This document shows positions 27,196 through 36,452 of a DNA stretch of 64,000 bases, piece by piece. The stretch comes from Azohydromonas caseinilytica (GTDB lineage: Bacteria > Pseudomonadota > Gammaproteobacteria > Burkholderiales > Burkholderiaceae_C): contig NZ_JABBFW010000004.1 of NCBI RefSeq assembly GCF_012927045.1, forward strand, positions 1 to 64,000, written 5' to 3'. The notes beneath the pieces are model-generated. The model saw only the letters and a program-made list of their open reading frames with translations, had not been told where the DNA came from and made no database searches. The translations under genes were made by a program, and so were the position numbers. Within the stretch, counting starts at the first letter, position 1. Each line of letters opens with the position of its first letter.

Positions 27196-27368
27196 GGCGA
27201 AACCCGATAGCTGTTGATGTCTTGGTCCAGGCAAGCGCGGGTCCCGCCACGCACCGGAATGAGGCGCATCGTGCTGTAGTCGGCTTCCTACAGCGTTCTT
27301 CCCGGGGTGCTTCGGGGACGTTGGTGGGGCGCTGTCAAAATCCCGGCCATCCGTATACGGGAAATGAC

Positions 27369-27938
27369 ATGAGCATCAAGAGCGACAAGTGGATTCGCCG
27401 CATGGCGCAAGAGCACGGGATGATCGAGCCCTTCGAGCCCGGCCAGGTCCGCCACGCCGCCGACGGCCACAAGATCGTCAGCTACGGCACCAGCAGCTAC
27501 GGCTACGACATCCGCTGCGCGCGCGAATTCAAGATCTTCACCAACGTGCATTCCACCGTGGTGGACCCGAAGAACTTCGACGAGAAGAGCTTCGTGGACT
27601 TCGAGGGTGACGTCTGCATCATCCCGCCCAACAGCTTCGCGCTGGCGCGCACCATGGAGTACTTCCGCATCCCGCGCAACGTGCTGACCATCTGCCTGGG
27701 CAAGAGCACGTACGCGCGCTGCGGGATCATCGTCAACGTCACGCCCTTCGAGCCCGAATGGGAGGGCTACGTGACGCTGGAGTTCTCCAACACCACGCCG
27801 CTGCCGGCCAAGATCTATGCGGGCGAGGGCTGCGCGCAGGTGCTGTTCTTCGAGAGCGACGAGGTCTGCGAGACCAGCTATGCCGACCGCGGCGGCAAGT
27901 ACCAGGGCCAGCGCGGCGTGACGCTGCCCAAGACCTGA
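27369..27938 (+). CDS. dcd: dCTP deaminase
   Basis: Dcd converts dCTP to dUTP for thymidylate synthesis. Length (189 residues) and sequence are typical: [33 protein letters not shown], the central [38 protein letters not shown] (catalytic Glu in TLEFSN) and the C-terminal lid [15 protein letters not shown]. The ATG at 27369 follows an A-rich GGGAAATGAC. It is a well preserved housekeeping gene with its own upstream region of about 170 bases. Confidence 0.97.
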   Translation: MSIKSDKWIRRMAQEHGMIEPFEPGQVRHAADGHKIVSYGTSSYGYDIRCAREFKIFTNVHSTVVDPKNFDEKSFVDFEGDVCIIPPNSFALARTMEYFRIPRNVLTICLGKSTYARCGIIVNVTPFEPEWEGYVTLEFSNTTPLPAKIYAGEGCAQVLFFESDEVCETSYADRGGKYQGQRGVTLPKT

Positions 27939-28052
27939 GCTCCCTGGCCCGCGCGGCAGCGGCGCCGCGCGGGCGCGCATGCCGCTTGCTGCTTCTGCAC
28001 CACAGACGCAGGCGGGCCAGTGGCGGCTCGCCGTCTCAGCCAGGGAGCCGGC

Positions 28053-28937
28053 ATGAGGTGGCAGGGGCAGCGCGAAAGCGAGAACGTCGAGGATCTGCGC
28101 GGTGATTCCGGCGGTGGGGGCGGCGGATTCGGCGGCCTGCCCATCGGCGGACGCGGCCTGAGCCTCGGCGGCGTGGTGGTGGCGCTGGTGGCGGGCTGGA
28201 TCTTCGGCATCAACCCGCTGGCGCTGCTGGGCCTCATGGACAGTGGCGGCCCGCCGCCCACCGCGCAGCGCGAGGTGACGCCCTCGCATCCCACCGACGA
28301 GCGCGCGCGCTTCGCCTCCGTGGTGCTGGCCGATACCGAGGACGTGTGGGGCGCCATCATGGGCCGCGCCCAGCGCAACTACGAGCCACCGCGCATGGTG
28401 CTGTTCCGCGGCGCCACGCGCACCGCCTGCGGCCTGGGCGAGTCGGCCGCCGGGCCCTTCTACTGCCCGGCCGACCGCAAGGTCTACATCGACCTCGGCT
28501 TCTTCGACACGCTGTCGCAGCGCCTGGGCGCGCCGGGTGACTTCGCGCAGGCCTACGTCATCGCCCACGAGGTCGGGCACCACGTGCAGCAGGAGCTGGG
28601 CCTCACGCAGCGCGTGGACGCGCAGCGCCAGCGCCTGTCGCAGGCCCAGGCCAACCAGCTGTCGGTGCGCCTGGAGCTGCAGGCCGACTGCTTTGCCGGC
28701 GTATGGGCGCACCACTCGCAGCGCGGCAAGGGCTGGCTGGAGCAGGGCGACATCGAGGAAGGCCTCAACGCCGCCTCACAGATCGGTGACGACACGCTGC
28801 AGCGCCGCAGCCGCGGCACCGTGGTGCCCGAGAGCTTCACCCATGGCAGCAGCGCGCAGCGCGTGCAGTGGTTCCGGCGCGGGCTGCAATCGGGCCAGCC
28901 TGCGCAGTGCAACACCTTCGAAACGGCCGGTTCCTGA
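28053..28937 (+). CDS. Neutral zinc metallopeptidase (YpfJ/KPN_02809 family)
   Basis: The 294-residue protein has a Gly-rich N-terminus ([11 protein letters not shown]), one transmembrane helix ([24 protein letters not shown]) and a C-terminal peptidase domain outside the membrane. The zinc site is [13 protein letters not shown] (HExxH), with the third ligand probably in [14 protein letters not shown]. Conserved [15 protein letters not shown] and [16 protein letters not shown] confirm the YpfJ family, whose substrate is unknown. The start at 28053 ([17 protein letters not shown]) follows a CAGGGAGCC ribosome-binding sequence. The DUF1801 gene follows after 19 bases. Confidence 0.92.
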   Translation: MRWQGQRESENVEDLRGDSGGGGGGFGGLPIGGRGLSLGGVVVALVAGWIFGINPLALLGLMDSGGPPPTAQREVTPSHPTDERARFASVVLADTEDVWGAIMGRAQRNYEPPRMVLFRGATRTACGLGESAAGPFYCPADRKVYIDLGFFDTLSQRLGAPGDFAQAYVIAHEVGHHVQQELGLTQRVDAQRQRLSQAQANQLSVRLELQADCFAGVWAHHSQRGKGWLEQGDIEEGLNAASQIGDDTLQRRSRGTVVPESFTHGSSAQRVQWFRRGLQSGQPAQCNTFETAGS

Positions 28938-28956
28938 ACCTGAAAGCCTCACACCC

Positions 28957-29358
28957 ATGCGACGACTCTCCAACTCCGCCGCGCTGGTGGACAACTGGTT
29001 CGACATGCTGCCGCCGCACCAGCAGGCCACCGTGCGTGCCCTGCATGGCGCGGTGCTCGATGCCGCGCCGCAGCTCATCCCCAGCGTGAAATGGGGCAAC
29101 CTGGCCTACCTCGACGGGCCGGCGCAGTTGCTCTCCATCAGCACGCACAAGACGCATGCGCAACTGCAGGCCGCGCGCGTGCTGTGCGCGATGCTGCCGC
29201 CGCACGGCCCGGGCGACGAGGCGGCGGACCACCCGCTGGCGCGGCCGCTCAAGTGCCGCTATTCGCAGCCGGTGGACGAGGGGCAGGTCGCGCGCGTGGT
29301 GCGCGCCTGCATGCAGTTGCGGCACGAGCACGAGGCGCCGCATCCCGAGGAGAGCTGA
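28957..29358 (+). CDS. DUF1801 family (YdhG-like) protein
   Basis: This 133-residue protein has the DUF1801 pattern: ALVDNWFDMLPPHQQATVRALHGAVLDAAPQLIPSVKWGNLAYLDGPAQLLSI. The WGN/KWG motif identifies the fold. Family members are often linked to iron or metal chaperone-like roles (YdhG) but without firm biochemistry. It follows the metallopeptidase by 19 bases and shares its direction, so the two are probably one operon. Confidence 0.8.
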   Translation: MRRLSNSAALVDNWFDMLPPHQQATVRALHGAVLDAAPQLIPSVKWGNLAYLDGPAQLLSISTHKTHAQLQAARVLCAMLPPHGPGDEAADHPLARPLKCRYSQPVDEGQVARVVRACMQLRHEHEAPHPEES

Positions 29359-29394
29359 GCGCCGGCCGCAACCGCTTCACGACCGCGGATGGGC

Positions 29395-29418
29395 TCATGC
29401 CCGCACAGGCGGGCATGA
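29395..29418. repeat. Single palindromic repeat, 10-base arms
   Basis: TCATGCCCGC and GCGGGCATGA form perfect arms around ACAG. The core is related to the repeat pair at 26171-26328. It lies between the convergent DUF1801 and hydroxy-acid oxidase genes and could act as a two-way terminator. Confidence 0.6.
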
Positions 29419-29450
29419 CGAGGGTCGCTGCGTGCCCGTGTCGGGCAACC

Positions 29451-30608
29451 TCAAGGCTTCGGGAACGTCCCTGGCAGCAGCACGCGCGTGTCCACCTTGG
29501 CCAAGTTGCGGTGGCCGCAGAAGGCCATGGTCAGGTCCAGCTCCTTGGCGATGATCTCCAGGCAGCGCGTCACGCCGGCCTCGCCCATGGCGCCCAGGCC
29601 GTAGAGGAAGGCGCGGCCGATGAGCGTGCCGCGCGCGCCCAGGGCCCAGGCCTTGAACACGTCCTGGCCGCTGCGGATGCCGCCGTCCATCCACACCTCG
29701 ATGTTCTTGCCCACGGCCTCGACGATGGCCGGCAGCGCCTCGATGGAGCTGGGCGCGCCGTCGAGCTGCCGCCCGCCGTGGTTGCTCACGATCAGCGCGT
29801 CGGCGCCGGAGTCGGCGGCCAGCCGCGCGTCCTCCACGTCCATGATCCCCTTGAGGATCAGCTTGCCGCCCCAGCGCTTCTTGATCCACTCCACGTCGCC
29901 CCAGTTGAGCTGCGGGTCGAACTGCTCGGCGGTCCAGGAGCTGAGGCTGGAGAGGTCGCCCACGCCGCTGGCATGGCCGACGATGTTGCCGAAACTGCGG
30001 CGCTTGGTGCCCAGCATGCCCATGCACCAGCGCGGCTTGGTCGCCAGGTTGATGAGGTTGGCCAGCGTGGGCTTGGGCGGCGCCGACAGGCCGTTCTTGA
30101 GGTCCTTGTGGCGCTGGCCCAGGATCTGCAGGTCCAGCGTGAGCATCAGCGCCGAGCAGTTGGCAGCCTTGGCGCGGTCGATGAGGCGCTCGATGAAGGC
30201 GCGGTCGCGCATCACGTAGAGCTGGAACCAGAAAGGCTTCGTGGTGTGGGCGGCGATGTCCTCGATCGAGCAGATGCTCATGGTCGAGAGCGTGAACGGA
30301 ATGCCGAACTTCTCCGCCGCCTTGGCCGCCAGGATCTCGCCGTCGGCGTGCTGCATGCCGGTGAGGCCGGTGGGCGCGATGGCCACGGGCATGGCCACGT
30401 CGTGGCCGACCATGCTGGCGCGGATGGAGCGGCCTTCCATGTTCACCGCCACGCGCTGGCGCAGCTTGATCCTGTGGAAGTCGGTCTCGTTGGCGCGGTA
30501 GGTGCTCTCGGTCCAGGACCCGCTGTCGGCGTAGTCGTAGAACATGCGCGGCACGCGCCGCTTGGCCAGCACGCGCAGGTCTTCGACGTTGGTGATCACG
30601 CTGCTCAT
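29451..30608 (-). CDS. FMN-dependent alpha-hydroxy-acid oxidase / L-lactate dehydrogenase type
   Basis: This 385-residue TIM-barrel flavoenzyme oxidises 2-hydroxy acids to 2-oxo acids. Family landmarks are YDYADSGSWTESTYRANETDF, PVAIAPTGLTGMQHADGE, FWFQLYVMRD, LTLDLQILGQRHKDLKNG and ILKGIMDVEDARLA. The active-site segment SNHGGRQLDGAPSSIEALP contains the catalytic His and Arg. The phosphate site is VWMDGGIRSGQDVFKAWALGARGTLIGRAFLYGLGA. The chain lacks the membrane-binding character seen in some LldD proteins. The substrate could be lactate, glycolate or mandelate. A mandelate role would fit the benzoylformate decarboxylase 30 kb away, but that is speculative. A LysR gene lies just upstream in the same direction. 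Confidence 0.9.
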   Translation of the reverse strand: MSSVITNVEDLRVLAKRRVPRMFYDYADSGSWTESTYRANETDFHRIKLRQRVAVNMEGRSIRASMVGHDVAMPVAIAPTGLTGMQHADGEILAAKAAEKFGIPFTLSTMSICSIEDIAAHTTKPFWFQLYVMRDRAFIERLIDRAKAANCSALMLTLDLQILGQRHKDLKNGLSAPPKPTLANLINLATKPRWCMGMLGTKRRSFGNIVGHASGVGDLSSLSSWTAEQFDPQLNWGDVEWIKKRWGGKLILKGIMDVEDARLAADSGADALIVSNHGGRQLDGAPSSIEALPAIVEAVGKNIEVWMDGGIRSGQDVFKAWALGARGTLIGRAFLYGLGAMGEAGVTRCLEIIAKELDLTMAFCGHRNLAKVDTRVLLPGTFPKP

Positions 30609-30719
30609 GGTCTGTGTCCCCGGGGGTTCTTCAATGGGCGCGCATCCTAGCGGCGCCTCGCGGCCCCCGGCCGGACAAATGTTCAGGCGGTGGCGGAAAG
30701 TCGTGCCGGCCGCGCGGCC

Positions 30720-31637
30720 TCAAGCGCCGGGCGCGCGCCGGGCCGCCACCACGGCCACGGCTTCCCGGGCGATGCGCTCGCAGGCGCGCTGCAGCCACTG
30801 TGCGAACTGCGGCGCCGCGCCGCTGGCGGCGTGCGGCGCCACGTAGTACTGGTGTGCGGGCATGACCTGCACGTCGAACAGCGGGATCAGCGCGCCGTTC
30901 TCCAGCCAGGCGCGCGCCAGCGACGGGCGAGCCAGCGCCACGCCCTGGCCGCCCAGCGCGGCCTCCAGCGTCAGGCCCAGGTCGAGCAGGCGCGGGCCCT
31001 CGTCGGGCTCGGGCCAGGGCAGGCCCGCGGCGGCGAACCAGGGTGCCCAGGGCTCCAGCGGCGTGCGCAGCAGCGGTGCGTGCGCCAGGTCGGCGGGCGT
31101 GCGCAGCCGCGGCAGCCGCGCCAGCAGCGAGGGCGCGGCCACGGGCAGCACCACGTCGTGCATCAGCACCGTGCCGCCCACGGCGGCGGCGTCGCCATGG
31201 CGCACCTGCACGTCGGCATCGCTGCCGCCGTCGTCGAGAAAGGGGATGGAGAGCACCACCTCCAGCTCCACCCGCGGGTGCGCCTCGGTGAAGGCGGGCA
31301 GCTCGGGCACCAGGATCTGGCGCGCGAAGGTCGGCGGCGTGCTCACACGCAAGCGCTGCACGCGGCGCGCGTGGCGCCGGTGCTGGGGCGCCGCGGCCAG
31401 CAGGCCCAGCGCGGCGCGCACATGCGTCAGGTATTCCTTGCCCGCGGGTGTGAGGCTCAGCCGCGGGCCGCGCTGGAACAGCGGCGTGCCCAGCAGCTCC
31501 TCCACGGTGGCGATGCGCTTGCCCACGGCGCTGGCCGTCACGGCCAGCTCCTCGGCGGCCTTCTCGAACGTGCCCAGCCGCGCCGCGGCCTCGAAGGCCC
31601 GCAGGCCGTCGATGGAGGGAAAGCGCAGGTCCGGCAT
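30720..31637 (-). CDS. LysR-family transcriptional regulator (GcvA-like)
   Basis: The 305-residue protein has an N-terminal winged helix-turn-helix, LRAFEAAARLGTFEKAAEELAVTASAVGKRIATVEELLGTPLFQR, then an effector domain (LRVSTPPTFARQILVPELPAFTEAHPRVELEVV). The opening PSIDGLRAFEAAAR is typical of the GcvA-like subgroup. It lies 111 bases upstream of the hydroxy-acid oxidase on the same strand and may control it. LysR genes are more often divergent from their targets, so the link is tentative. Confidence 0.88.
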   Translation of the reverse strand: MPDLRFPSIDGLRAFEAAARLGTFEKAAEELAVTASAVGKRIATVEELLGTPLFQRGPRLSLTPAGKEYLTHVRAALGLLAAAPQHRRHARRVQRLRVSTPPTFARQILVPELPAFTEAHPRVELEVVLSIPFLDDGGSDADVQVRHGDAAAVGGTVLMHDVVLPVAAPSLLARLPRLRTPADLAHAPLLRTPLEPWAPWFAAAGLPWPEPDEGPRLLDLGLTLEAALGGQGVALARPSLARAWLENGALIPLFDVQVMPAHQYYVAPHAASGAAPQFAQWLQRACERIAREAVAVVAARRAPGA

Positions 31638-31789
31638 GGGAGCCGGACTCTAGCAGCGCGGTTTCACGCCCCGGGGGCCGGGGTGCCAAGCCGGGCCTCG
31701 CGCCGCGGTCGGGGCGTGCCGCATGGGGCGCGCCTTGCGGCCGTGGACCGGGCCCGGGGAGCGTCGCGCGGCGCGGGCGCGCACGAGGT

Positions 31790-32269
31790 TCAGGTGGAGC
31801 AGCTGGTGCTGCCGCAGCCGGTGAGGGCGCCCTCGGTGACGGGCTCGCGGCAGAGGCCGGTGGCGGGGTCGAAGCCCACCTGCTCCATGTGGAAGGCCAG
31901 GCCGGCGTCCATCATCTGGGCATGGCCGGGGAACCATTGGGCCAGTTCCGCCACGGCCTGACGCAACGGGGCGAAGTCCCCTTCGGTGCTGGCCAGCGCC
32001 ACCACGTTGCGCATGACTTGCAGGACCGCGGCGTGTTGAAAACTGTGGCAGTTCTCCGTGGCGAAGCCGGTGGCGGCCATCCAGCGGTCTTCCTGGCCGA
32101 AGTGCTCAATGGTGTGGTCCAGCAGCTCCTGGAAGCGCTGCAGCAGCACGGCCGGCTCGGCGTCCAGCGCGGCTTCCGCCGCGGCGAGCAGGTCCACGAA
32201 TTCTTGGTGCGTGTCGTCCATTTGCGGCTGCTGCAGCGCCAGCGCATCGGACCAGGTCAGGGTCGGCAT
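31790..32269 (-). CDS. Bacteriohemerythrin-like oxygen-binding protein
   Basis: This 159-residue four-helix protein has the di-iron ligand pattern of hemerythrins: DDTHQEFVDLL, HTIEHFGQEDRWM, HSFQHAAVL and HMEQ. Such proteins bind oxygen reversibly and may store or sense it, or protect iron enzymes. The C-terminal GCGSTSCST tail with two cysteines is an extension beyond the domain. It stands alone between the LysR gene and the divergent YbaN gene. A second hemerythrin-domain protein is at 57625. Confidence 0.85.
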   Translation of the reverse strand: MPTLTWSDALALQQPQMDDTHQEFVDLLAAAEAALDAEPAVLLQRFQELLDHTIEHFGQEDRWMAATGFATENCHSFQHAAVLQVMRNVVALASTEGDFAPLRQAVAELAQWFPGHAQMMDAGLAFHMEQVGFDPATGLCREPVTEGALTGCGSTSCST

Positions 32270-32344
32270 GGGCGGCAGTGTGGCCCGCGCGGCAGGCCCG
32301 TCCCTTGAGCCAGCTCAAGCCGGTGGCGCCGTTAGCATCGGCGC

Positions 32345-32749
32345 ATGACGACGGAAATCACGAACAGGCAACGCCGGCCGCTGCGCTGGCTGTGGCTGCT
32401 GGGCGGCGGCTGCAGCTTGGCGTTGGGCGTGGTGGGGATGTTCCTGCCGCTGCTGCCCACGGTGCCCTTCGTGTTGCTGGCCGCGTTCTGCTTCTCGCGC
32501 GGCAGCGAGCGCTACGAGCGCTGGTTGCTGGAGCACCCCACGTTCGGCCCGCCGGTGCGGCAGTGGCGCGAGCAGCGCGCCGTACCGCTGCGTGCCAAGC
32601 AGGTCGCCACGCTGATGATGGCGCTCAGCAGCGCGCTGGCCGCCTGGTATCTGCCGTCGCCCTGGCGCTGGCTGCCGGGGCTGTGCTGCGGCGCGGTGGC
32701 GCTGTGGCTGTGGCGGCTGCCTACGGCGGTGGCGCGGCCCGGGCCGTGA
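32345..32749 (+). CDS. DUF454 (YbaN) family inner-membrane protein
   Basis: The 134-residue protein has three to four hydrophobic segments. The family pattern LGGGCSLALGVVGMFLPLLPTVPFVLLAAFCFSRGSERYERWLLEHPTFGPPVRQWREQRAVPLRAKQ is clear; it continues with SALAAWYLPSPWRWLPG. Function unknown. It is divergent from the hemerythrin gene with about 75 bases between the starts. Confidence 0.88.
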   Translation: MTTEITNRQRRPLRWLWLLGGGCSLALGVVGMFLPLLPTVPFVLLAAFCFSRGSERYERWLLEHPTFGPPVRQWREQRAVPLRAKQVATLMMALSSALAAWYLPSPWRWLPGLCCGAVALWLWRLPTAVARPGP

Positions 32750-32866
32750 TGCAGGACACGTCCGGGGCGTCGCCGCCCGGCCGCCCGGGCCGGGCAGGGT
32801 CGCTCTTCATCCTCGGCCGGGTCCGACGGTGGTAGATTGCCGCCCTTTGCTATCACGGCCACCAGC

Positions 32867-33424
32867 ATGTCTCAGACGATCCGCATCCCAGACTCGCTCC
32901 TCGCGCTCGCGCAGCGCGAAGCCGAGCTGATGAGCCGCACCGTGGTTCAGCAGCTCGAACATTGGGCCCGCCTGGGGCTGGCCCTGGAGGCTTCGGGTGT
33001 GACGGCCAGCCAGGTGCGGCACCTGCTCGACATGGAAATGGGCCGCCGCCTGGACCTGCCCTCGCGCTCGCTGCGCCGCGAAGAGCCCCTGCCGGAAGAG
33101 CGCCCGCGCGACAGCGGCTGGAGCGGTGCCGATGAGGAGCCCGAGCGCACGAGCGGCAACGGCGCCGACGAGGAATTCGACGAGGACTACAGCGACGAGG
33201 AAGTCGCCGTGGCCATCACCTGCATCAGCGGCGTGCTGTCGCTGGAGGAGGGCGCCGACGAGGCCGATCTCTCCGAGCGCGAGCTGCGCCGCCTCATGGC
33301 CGGGCTGCTGCGCCGGCGCCGCCACATGAGCCTGTCCGAGCTGGAGGATCTCAGCCCCGAGCGCCGCCTGCAGCTGGCCACCGAAATCGCCTTCGCCGAG
33401 CACGCCGCGCGCGGCCGGCGCTGA
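32867..33424 (+). CDS. ParD-like antitoxin-domain protein with acidic extension, no toxin partner
   Basis: The 185-residue product opens MSQTIRIPDSLLALAQREAELMSRTVVQQLEHWARLGLALEASG, which fits the ParD-like antitoxin domain family (ribbon-helix-helix type). A long acidic linker (EEPERTSGNGADEEFDEDYSDEE) and a basic/acidic helical C-terminus (ELRRLMAGLLRRRRHMSLSELEDLSPERRLQLATEIAFAEHA) follow. No toxin-sized gene lies on either side: YbaN precedes and gspA follows after 71 bases. It may be an orphan antitoxin turned regulator. The start at 32867 is preferred because it opens directly with the domain. Confidence 0.7.
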   Translation: MSQTIRIPDSLLALAQREAELMSRTVVQQLEHWARLGLALEASGVTASQVRHLLDMEMGRRLDLPSRSLRREEPLPEERPRDSGWSGADEEPERTSGNGADEEFDEDYSDEEVAVAITCISGVLSLEEGADEADLSERELRRLMAGLLRRRRHMSLSELEDLSPERRLQLATEIAFAEHAARGRR

Positions 33425-33495
33425 CCACCGCCGCACCCCGGGGCCGCGCTGCTGACGCGGCGCCGACCTTCGCGGCCTAAGCCCCAAAGCCGCCG

Positions 33496-35118
33496 ATGTA
33501 CGCCAGTCACTTCGGGCTGCGCAGCGAGCCCTTTTCCATCGCCCCGGACCCGCGCTACCTCTTCATGAGCGAGCGCCACCGCGAAGCGCTGGCGCACCTG
33601 CTCTACGGCGTGCGCGGCGGCGGCGGGTTCGTGCTGCTCACGGGCGAGATCGGCGCGGGCAAGACCACCGTCTGCCGCGCCTTCCTGCAGCAGCTGCCGC
33701 CGGACTGCCTGGCGGCCTACGTCTTCAACCCGCGGCTCACCGCCGTGGAGCTGCTGCAGACGGTGTGCGAGGACTTCGGCCTGGGCGCCATCGAGGCCAC
33801 GACCGTCAAGCCGCTGGTCGATGCGCTCAATGCCTTCCTGCTGCGCGAGCATGCGGCCGGGCGCCAATGCGTGCTGGTCATCGACGAGGCCCAGAACCTC
33901 GGCCCCGAGCTGCTGGAGCAGCTGCGGCTGCTGACCAACCTGGAGACCAGCGAGCGCAAGCTGCTGCAGATCGTGCTGGTGGGCCAGCCAGAGCTGCAAC
34001 AGACGCTGGCCGGGATGGAGCAGCTGGCGCAGCGCGTGATCGCGCGCTACCGCCTGCAGGCCCTGTCCGAAGCCGAGACGCGCCAGTACGTGGAGCACCG
34101 CCTGTCCGTGGCCGGGCTGGGCGGGCCGCTGCCCTTCGACGCCGGGGCGCTGCGGCGCATCCATGCGCTCACGCAGGGCGTGCCGCGGCGCATCAACCTG
34201 CTGTGCGACCGCGCGCTGCTGGGCGCCTATGCGCAGGGCCGCCGCGAGGCGGACGCGGCCACGGTGCGCCAGGCCGCCGCCGAGGTGTTCAACCTGCCGC
34301 CGCGACGGCACCGGGCCGTCGTGGCCGCGGCGGCGCTGGCCGGCGTCGTGGGCGTGGGCGCGATCGTGTGGAGCGGGCTGCACCGGCCCGGACCGGCCAC
34401 GACGCTGGCCCGTGCCGATGCCGCGGCCTCCGCACCCACGGCGGCGTCCGCCGCTGCATCGGCCGTGCCGGACGGTCCGGTGGCGACGGCCGCATCCGCC
34501 GCGCCCGCCGCTTCGGCCCCGCTGCCGCTGGCGGGCTTGCCTTCCGAAAACGCCGCCTGGCGCGAGCTGGCGGTGCTGTGGAAGCTGCCGGTGGAGCAGG
34601 CCGACGCCTGCGCCGCCAGCGCCGGGCAGCGCGTGGGCTGCTTTCGCGGCAGCGGCCTGGGCCTGACGCAGCTGCGCCAGTTCGACCGCCCGGGGCTGCT
34701 GGCGCTGCGCGACGCGCAGGGCCGCCCGACCTGGGCGCTGCTGGTGGCGCTGGACGAGCGGCAGGCCACGCTGCGTGCCCATGGCCGCGAGATGAGCGTG
34801 CCGCTGACCGCGCTGGCGCCGCTGTGGCAGGGCGAGTGGGCCAGCTTCTGGCGCGCGCCGCCGGGCTACGCCCGCGCCCTGGGCGCCGGGGACGAGGGCG
34901 CGGCCGTGCCGGCGCTGGCCACGCTGCTGGCCAAGGCCCAAGGCCGGCCCGAGCCCAAGACGCCGCCGCGGCGCCTGGACGGCGCGCTGCTGGCGCAGCT
35001 GCGCGCCTTCCAGCTCGCCGCCGGCCTCCAACCCGACGGCGTGGCCGGCCCGGGCACCTTCATGCTGCTCAACCGCGCCGGCGGCCTCGACGAGCCGCGG
35101 CTGCTCAAGGCTCCCTGA
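33496..35118 (+). CDS. gspA: General secretion pathway ATPase GspA/ExeA
   Basis: GspA and GspB form an inner-membrane complex that helps place the type II secretion secretin in the cell wall. This 540-residue protein has an N-terminal AAA domain (YFGLRSEPFSIAPDPRYLF-like opening; Walker A LTGEIGAGKTTVCR; Walker B CVLVIDEAQNL; RINLLCDRALLGAY). A transmembrane helix (AVVAAAALAGVVGVGAIVW) follows. The periplasmic part ends in a peptidoglycan-binding domain (LRAFQLAAGLQPDGVAGPGTFMLLNRAGG). The stop overlaps the gspB start by one base (TGATG). No other gsp gene is in the window. Confidence 0.9.
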   Translation: MYASHFGLRSEPFSIAPDPRYLFMSERHREALAHLLYGVRGGGGFVLLTGEIGAGKTTVCRAFLQQLPPDCLAAYVFNPRLTAVELLQTVCEDFGLGAIEATTVKPLVDALNAFLLREHAAGRQCVLVIDEAQNLGPELLEQLRLLTNLETSERKLLQIVLVGQPELQQTLAGMEQLAQRVIARYRLQALSEAETRQYVEHRLSVAGLGGPLPFDAGALRRIHALTQGVPRRINLLCDRALLGAYAQGRREADAATVRQAAAEVFNLPPRRHRAVVAAAALAGVVGVGAIVWSGLHRPGPATTLARADAAASAPTAASAAASAVPDGPVATAASAAPAASAPLPLAGLPSENAAWRELAVLWKLPVEQADACAASAGQRVGCFRGSGLGLTQLRQFDRPGLLALRDAQGRPTWALLVALDERQATLRAHGREMSVPLTALAPLWQGEWASFWRAPPGYARALGAGDEGAAVPALATLLAKAQGRPEPKTPPRRLDGALLAQLRAFQLAAGLQPDGVAGPGTFMLLNRAGGLDEPRLLKAP

Positions 35119-35921
35119 TGTCCTACATCCTGCAGGCGCTCCAGCGCGCCGAAGCCGAACGTGCCCGCGGTGCCACGCCGGGGCTGAACACGCCGACGCT
35201 GCCCGGCGCCGCACCGGTGCCGCGCGCGCGCCGGACGCTGCCTTGGGCGGTGGCGGCGGGCACGCTGGCCGGCAGCGCGGTGCTGGCTTGGTTCCTGTGG
35301 CCCGTGGCGCCGGCCGCGCAAGGACCCGCCGTGGCCCTGAACACGCCGCCGCAAGCCACCACACGCGCTTCCGAGGCGAGAACGCCAGCGGCAGCGGCGC
35401 CTGCCGTGCCGGCCGCTCCGGCAGCAGCGCTGACGCCGGCCGTCCCGGCCGTGCCCATCGTCGCCGCGCCGCCGGCTCCCGCACCCGCGCCCCAGCCGGA
35501 GGCAGCACCCGCGCCGCGCCGCGCCGAAGCCCCACCCGCCGTATCCAGCGCGCTGCCGCGTGCGCCGGCTGCCGCGCCGAGCCCGGCCGCGCCGCCGCCC
35601 GCCACGGCAGCCCGCCCCGCGCCGCCGGCCGCCCTCGACAAGCCCGTGCCGCCAGCCACCACGGCCGCTGCCACGCCCGCGCCTGCCGTCCCACCCGTCG
35701 TGACGCTGGCCGAGCTGCCCGCGCCGGTGCGCCAGGCGCTGCCGCCGCTGAACCTGGGCGGCGGCATCTATTCCCCCGAGCCGGCCAACCGGCTGCTGAT
35801 CGTCAACGGCCAGGTGCTGCGCGAGCGCGCCCAGATCGGCCCGGAACTGGTGCTGGAGTCCATCGGCCCGAAGGCCGCGGTGTTCCGCTTCCGGCAGCAG
35901 CGCTTCGAGATGCGGTACTGA
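35118..35921 (+). CDS. gspB: General secretion pathway protein GspB/ExeB
   Basis: The 267-residue protein opens MSYILQALQRAEAERARG, the hallmark of GspB, followed by one transmembrane helix (LPWAVAAGTLAGSAVLAWFLW). A long Pro/Ala-rich periplasmic linker of about 130 residues leads to the small C-terminal domain LPPLNLGGGIYSPEPANRLLIVNGQVLRERAQIGPELVLESIGPKAAVFRF, typical of the GspB/PilP-like fold. It is translated with gspA through a one-base overlap. Confidence 0.9.
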   Translation: MSYILQALQRAEAERARGATPGLNTPTLPGAAPVPRARRTLPWAVAAGTLAGSAVLAWFLWPVAPAAQGPAVALNTPPQATTRASEARTPAAAAPAVPAAPAAALTPAVPAVPIVAAPPAPAPAPQPEAAPAPRRAEAPPAVSSALPRAPAAAPSPAAPPPATAARPAPPAALDKPVPPATTAAATPAPAVPPVVTLAELPAPVRQALPPLNLGGGIYSPEPANRLLIVNGQVLRERAQIGPELVLESIGPKAAVFRFRQQRFEMRY

Positions 35922-35942
35922 GGCGCGGCGGCTGCCGGCTCC

Positions 35943-36452
35943 TCACTCCGGCATCGCGCTGGGCTCGTCCGGCGCCCAGCCTTTTGACGGGATGCGGCCC
36001 GCATCCAGCCCATGCTGCCGGTCCGGCTCCGAGGGCGTGGAGATACCGCTGAGCGCCTGTTGCGCCGCCGCCTGCGCGTCGCCGCGCGTGGCGGCGTCGC
36101 CCAGCGACAGGATGCCCACCAGCCGCTCCTGGTGGTCCAGCACCGGCACGCGGCGGATCTGGGCGCGCTCCATGCGCTCCACCACCTCCGCCAGCGGCTG
36201 GTCCTCGTAGCAGAACTGCACCAGGTTCGTCATCACCTCCGACAGCGGCGTGGCGCTGGCCCTGAGGTCCTGCGCCACGGCGCGCAGCACGATGTCGCGG
36301 TCGGTGACCATGCCCACCACGCGGCCGTCGTCCTCGCACACCGGGATCACGCCCACGTTGAGCTCGTCCATCGCCTGGGCGGCGAGCCGCACGCTGTCGT
36401 CGGGCGCCATCGCGCGCACGCCGCGCGTCATCACTTCGGCAACCTGGGTCAT
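35943..36452 (-). CDS. CBS-domain pair protein
   Basis: This 169-residue cytoplasmic protein has two CBS motifs: VAEVMTRGVRAMAPDDSVRLAAQAMDELNVGVIPVCEDDGRVVGMVTDRDIVLRAV, then the second ending IRRVPVLDHQERLVGILSLGDAATRG. Such pairs bind adenosyl nucleotides and act as energy sensors. No effector domain is fused. A Pro/Ser-rich tail of about 30 residues follows. The ATG at 36452 begins MTQVAEVMTRG. It is convergent with gspB and divergent from modA. Confidence 0.9.
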   Translation of the reverse strand: MTQVAEVMTRGVRAMAPDDSVRLAAQAMDELNVGVIPVCEDDGRVVGMVTDRDIVLRAVAQDLRASATPLSEVMTNLVQFCYEDQPLAEVVERMERAQIRRVPVLDHQERLVGILSLGDAATRGDAQAAAQQALSGISTPSEPDRQHGLDAGRIPSKGWAPDEPSAMPE

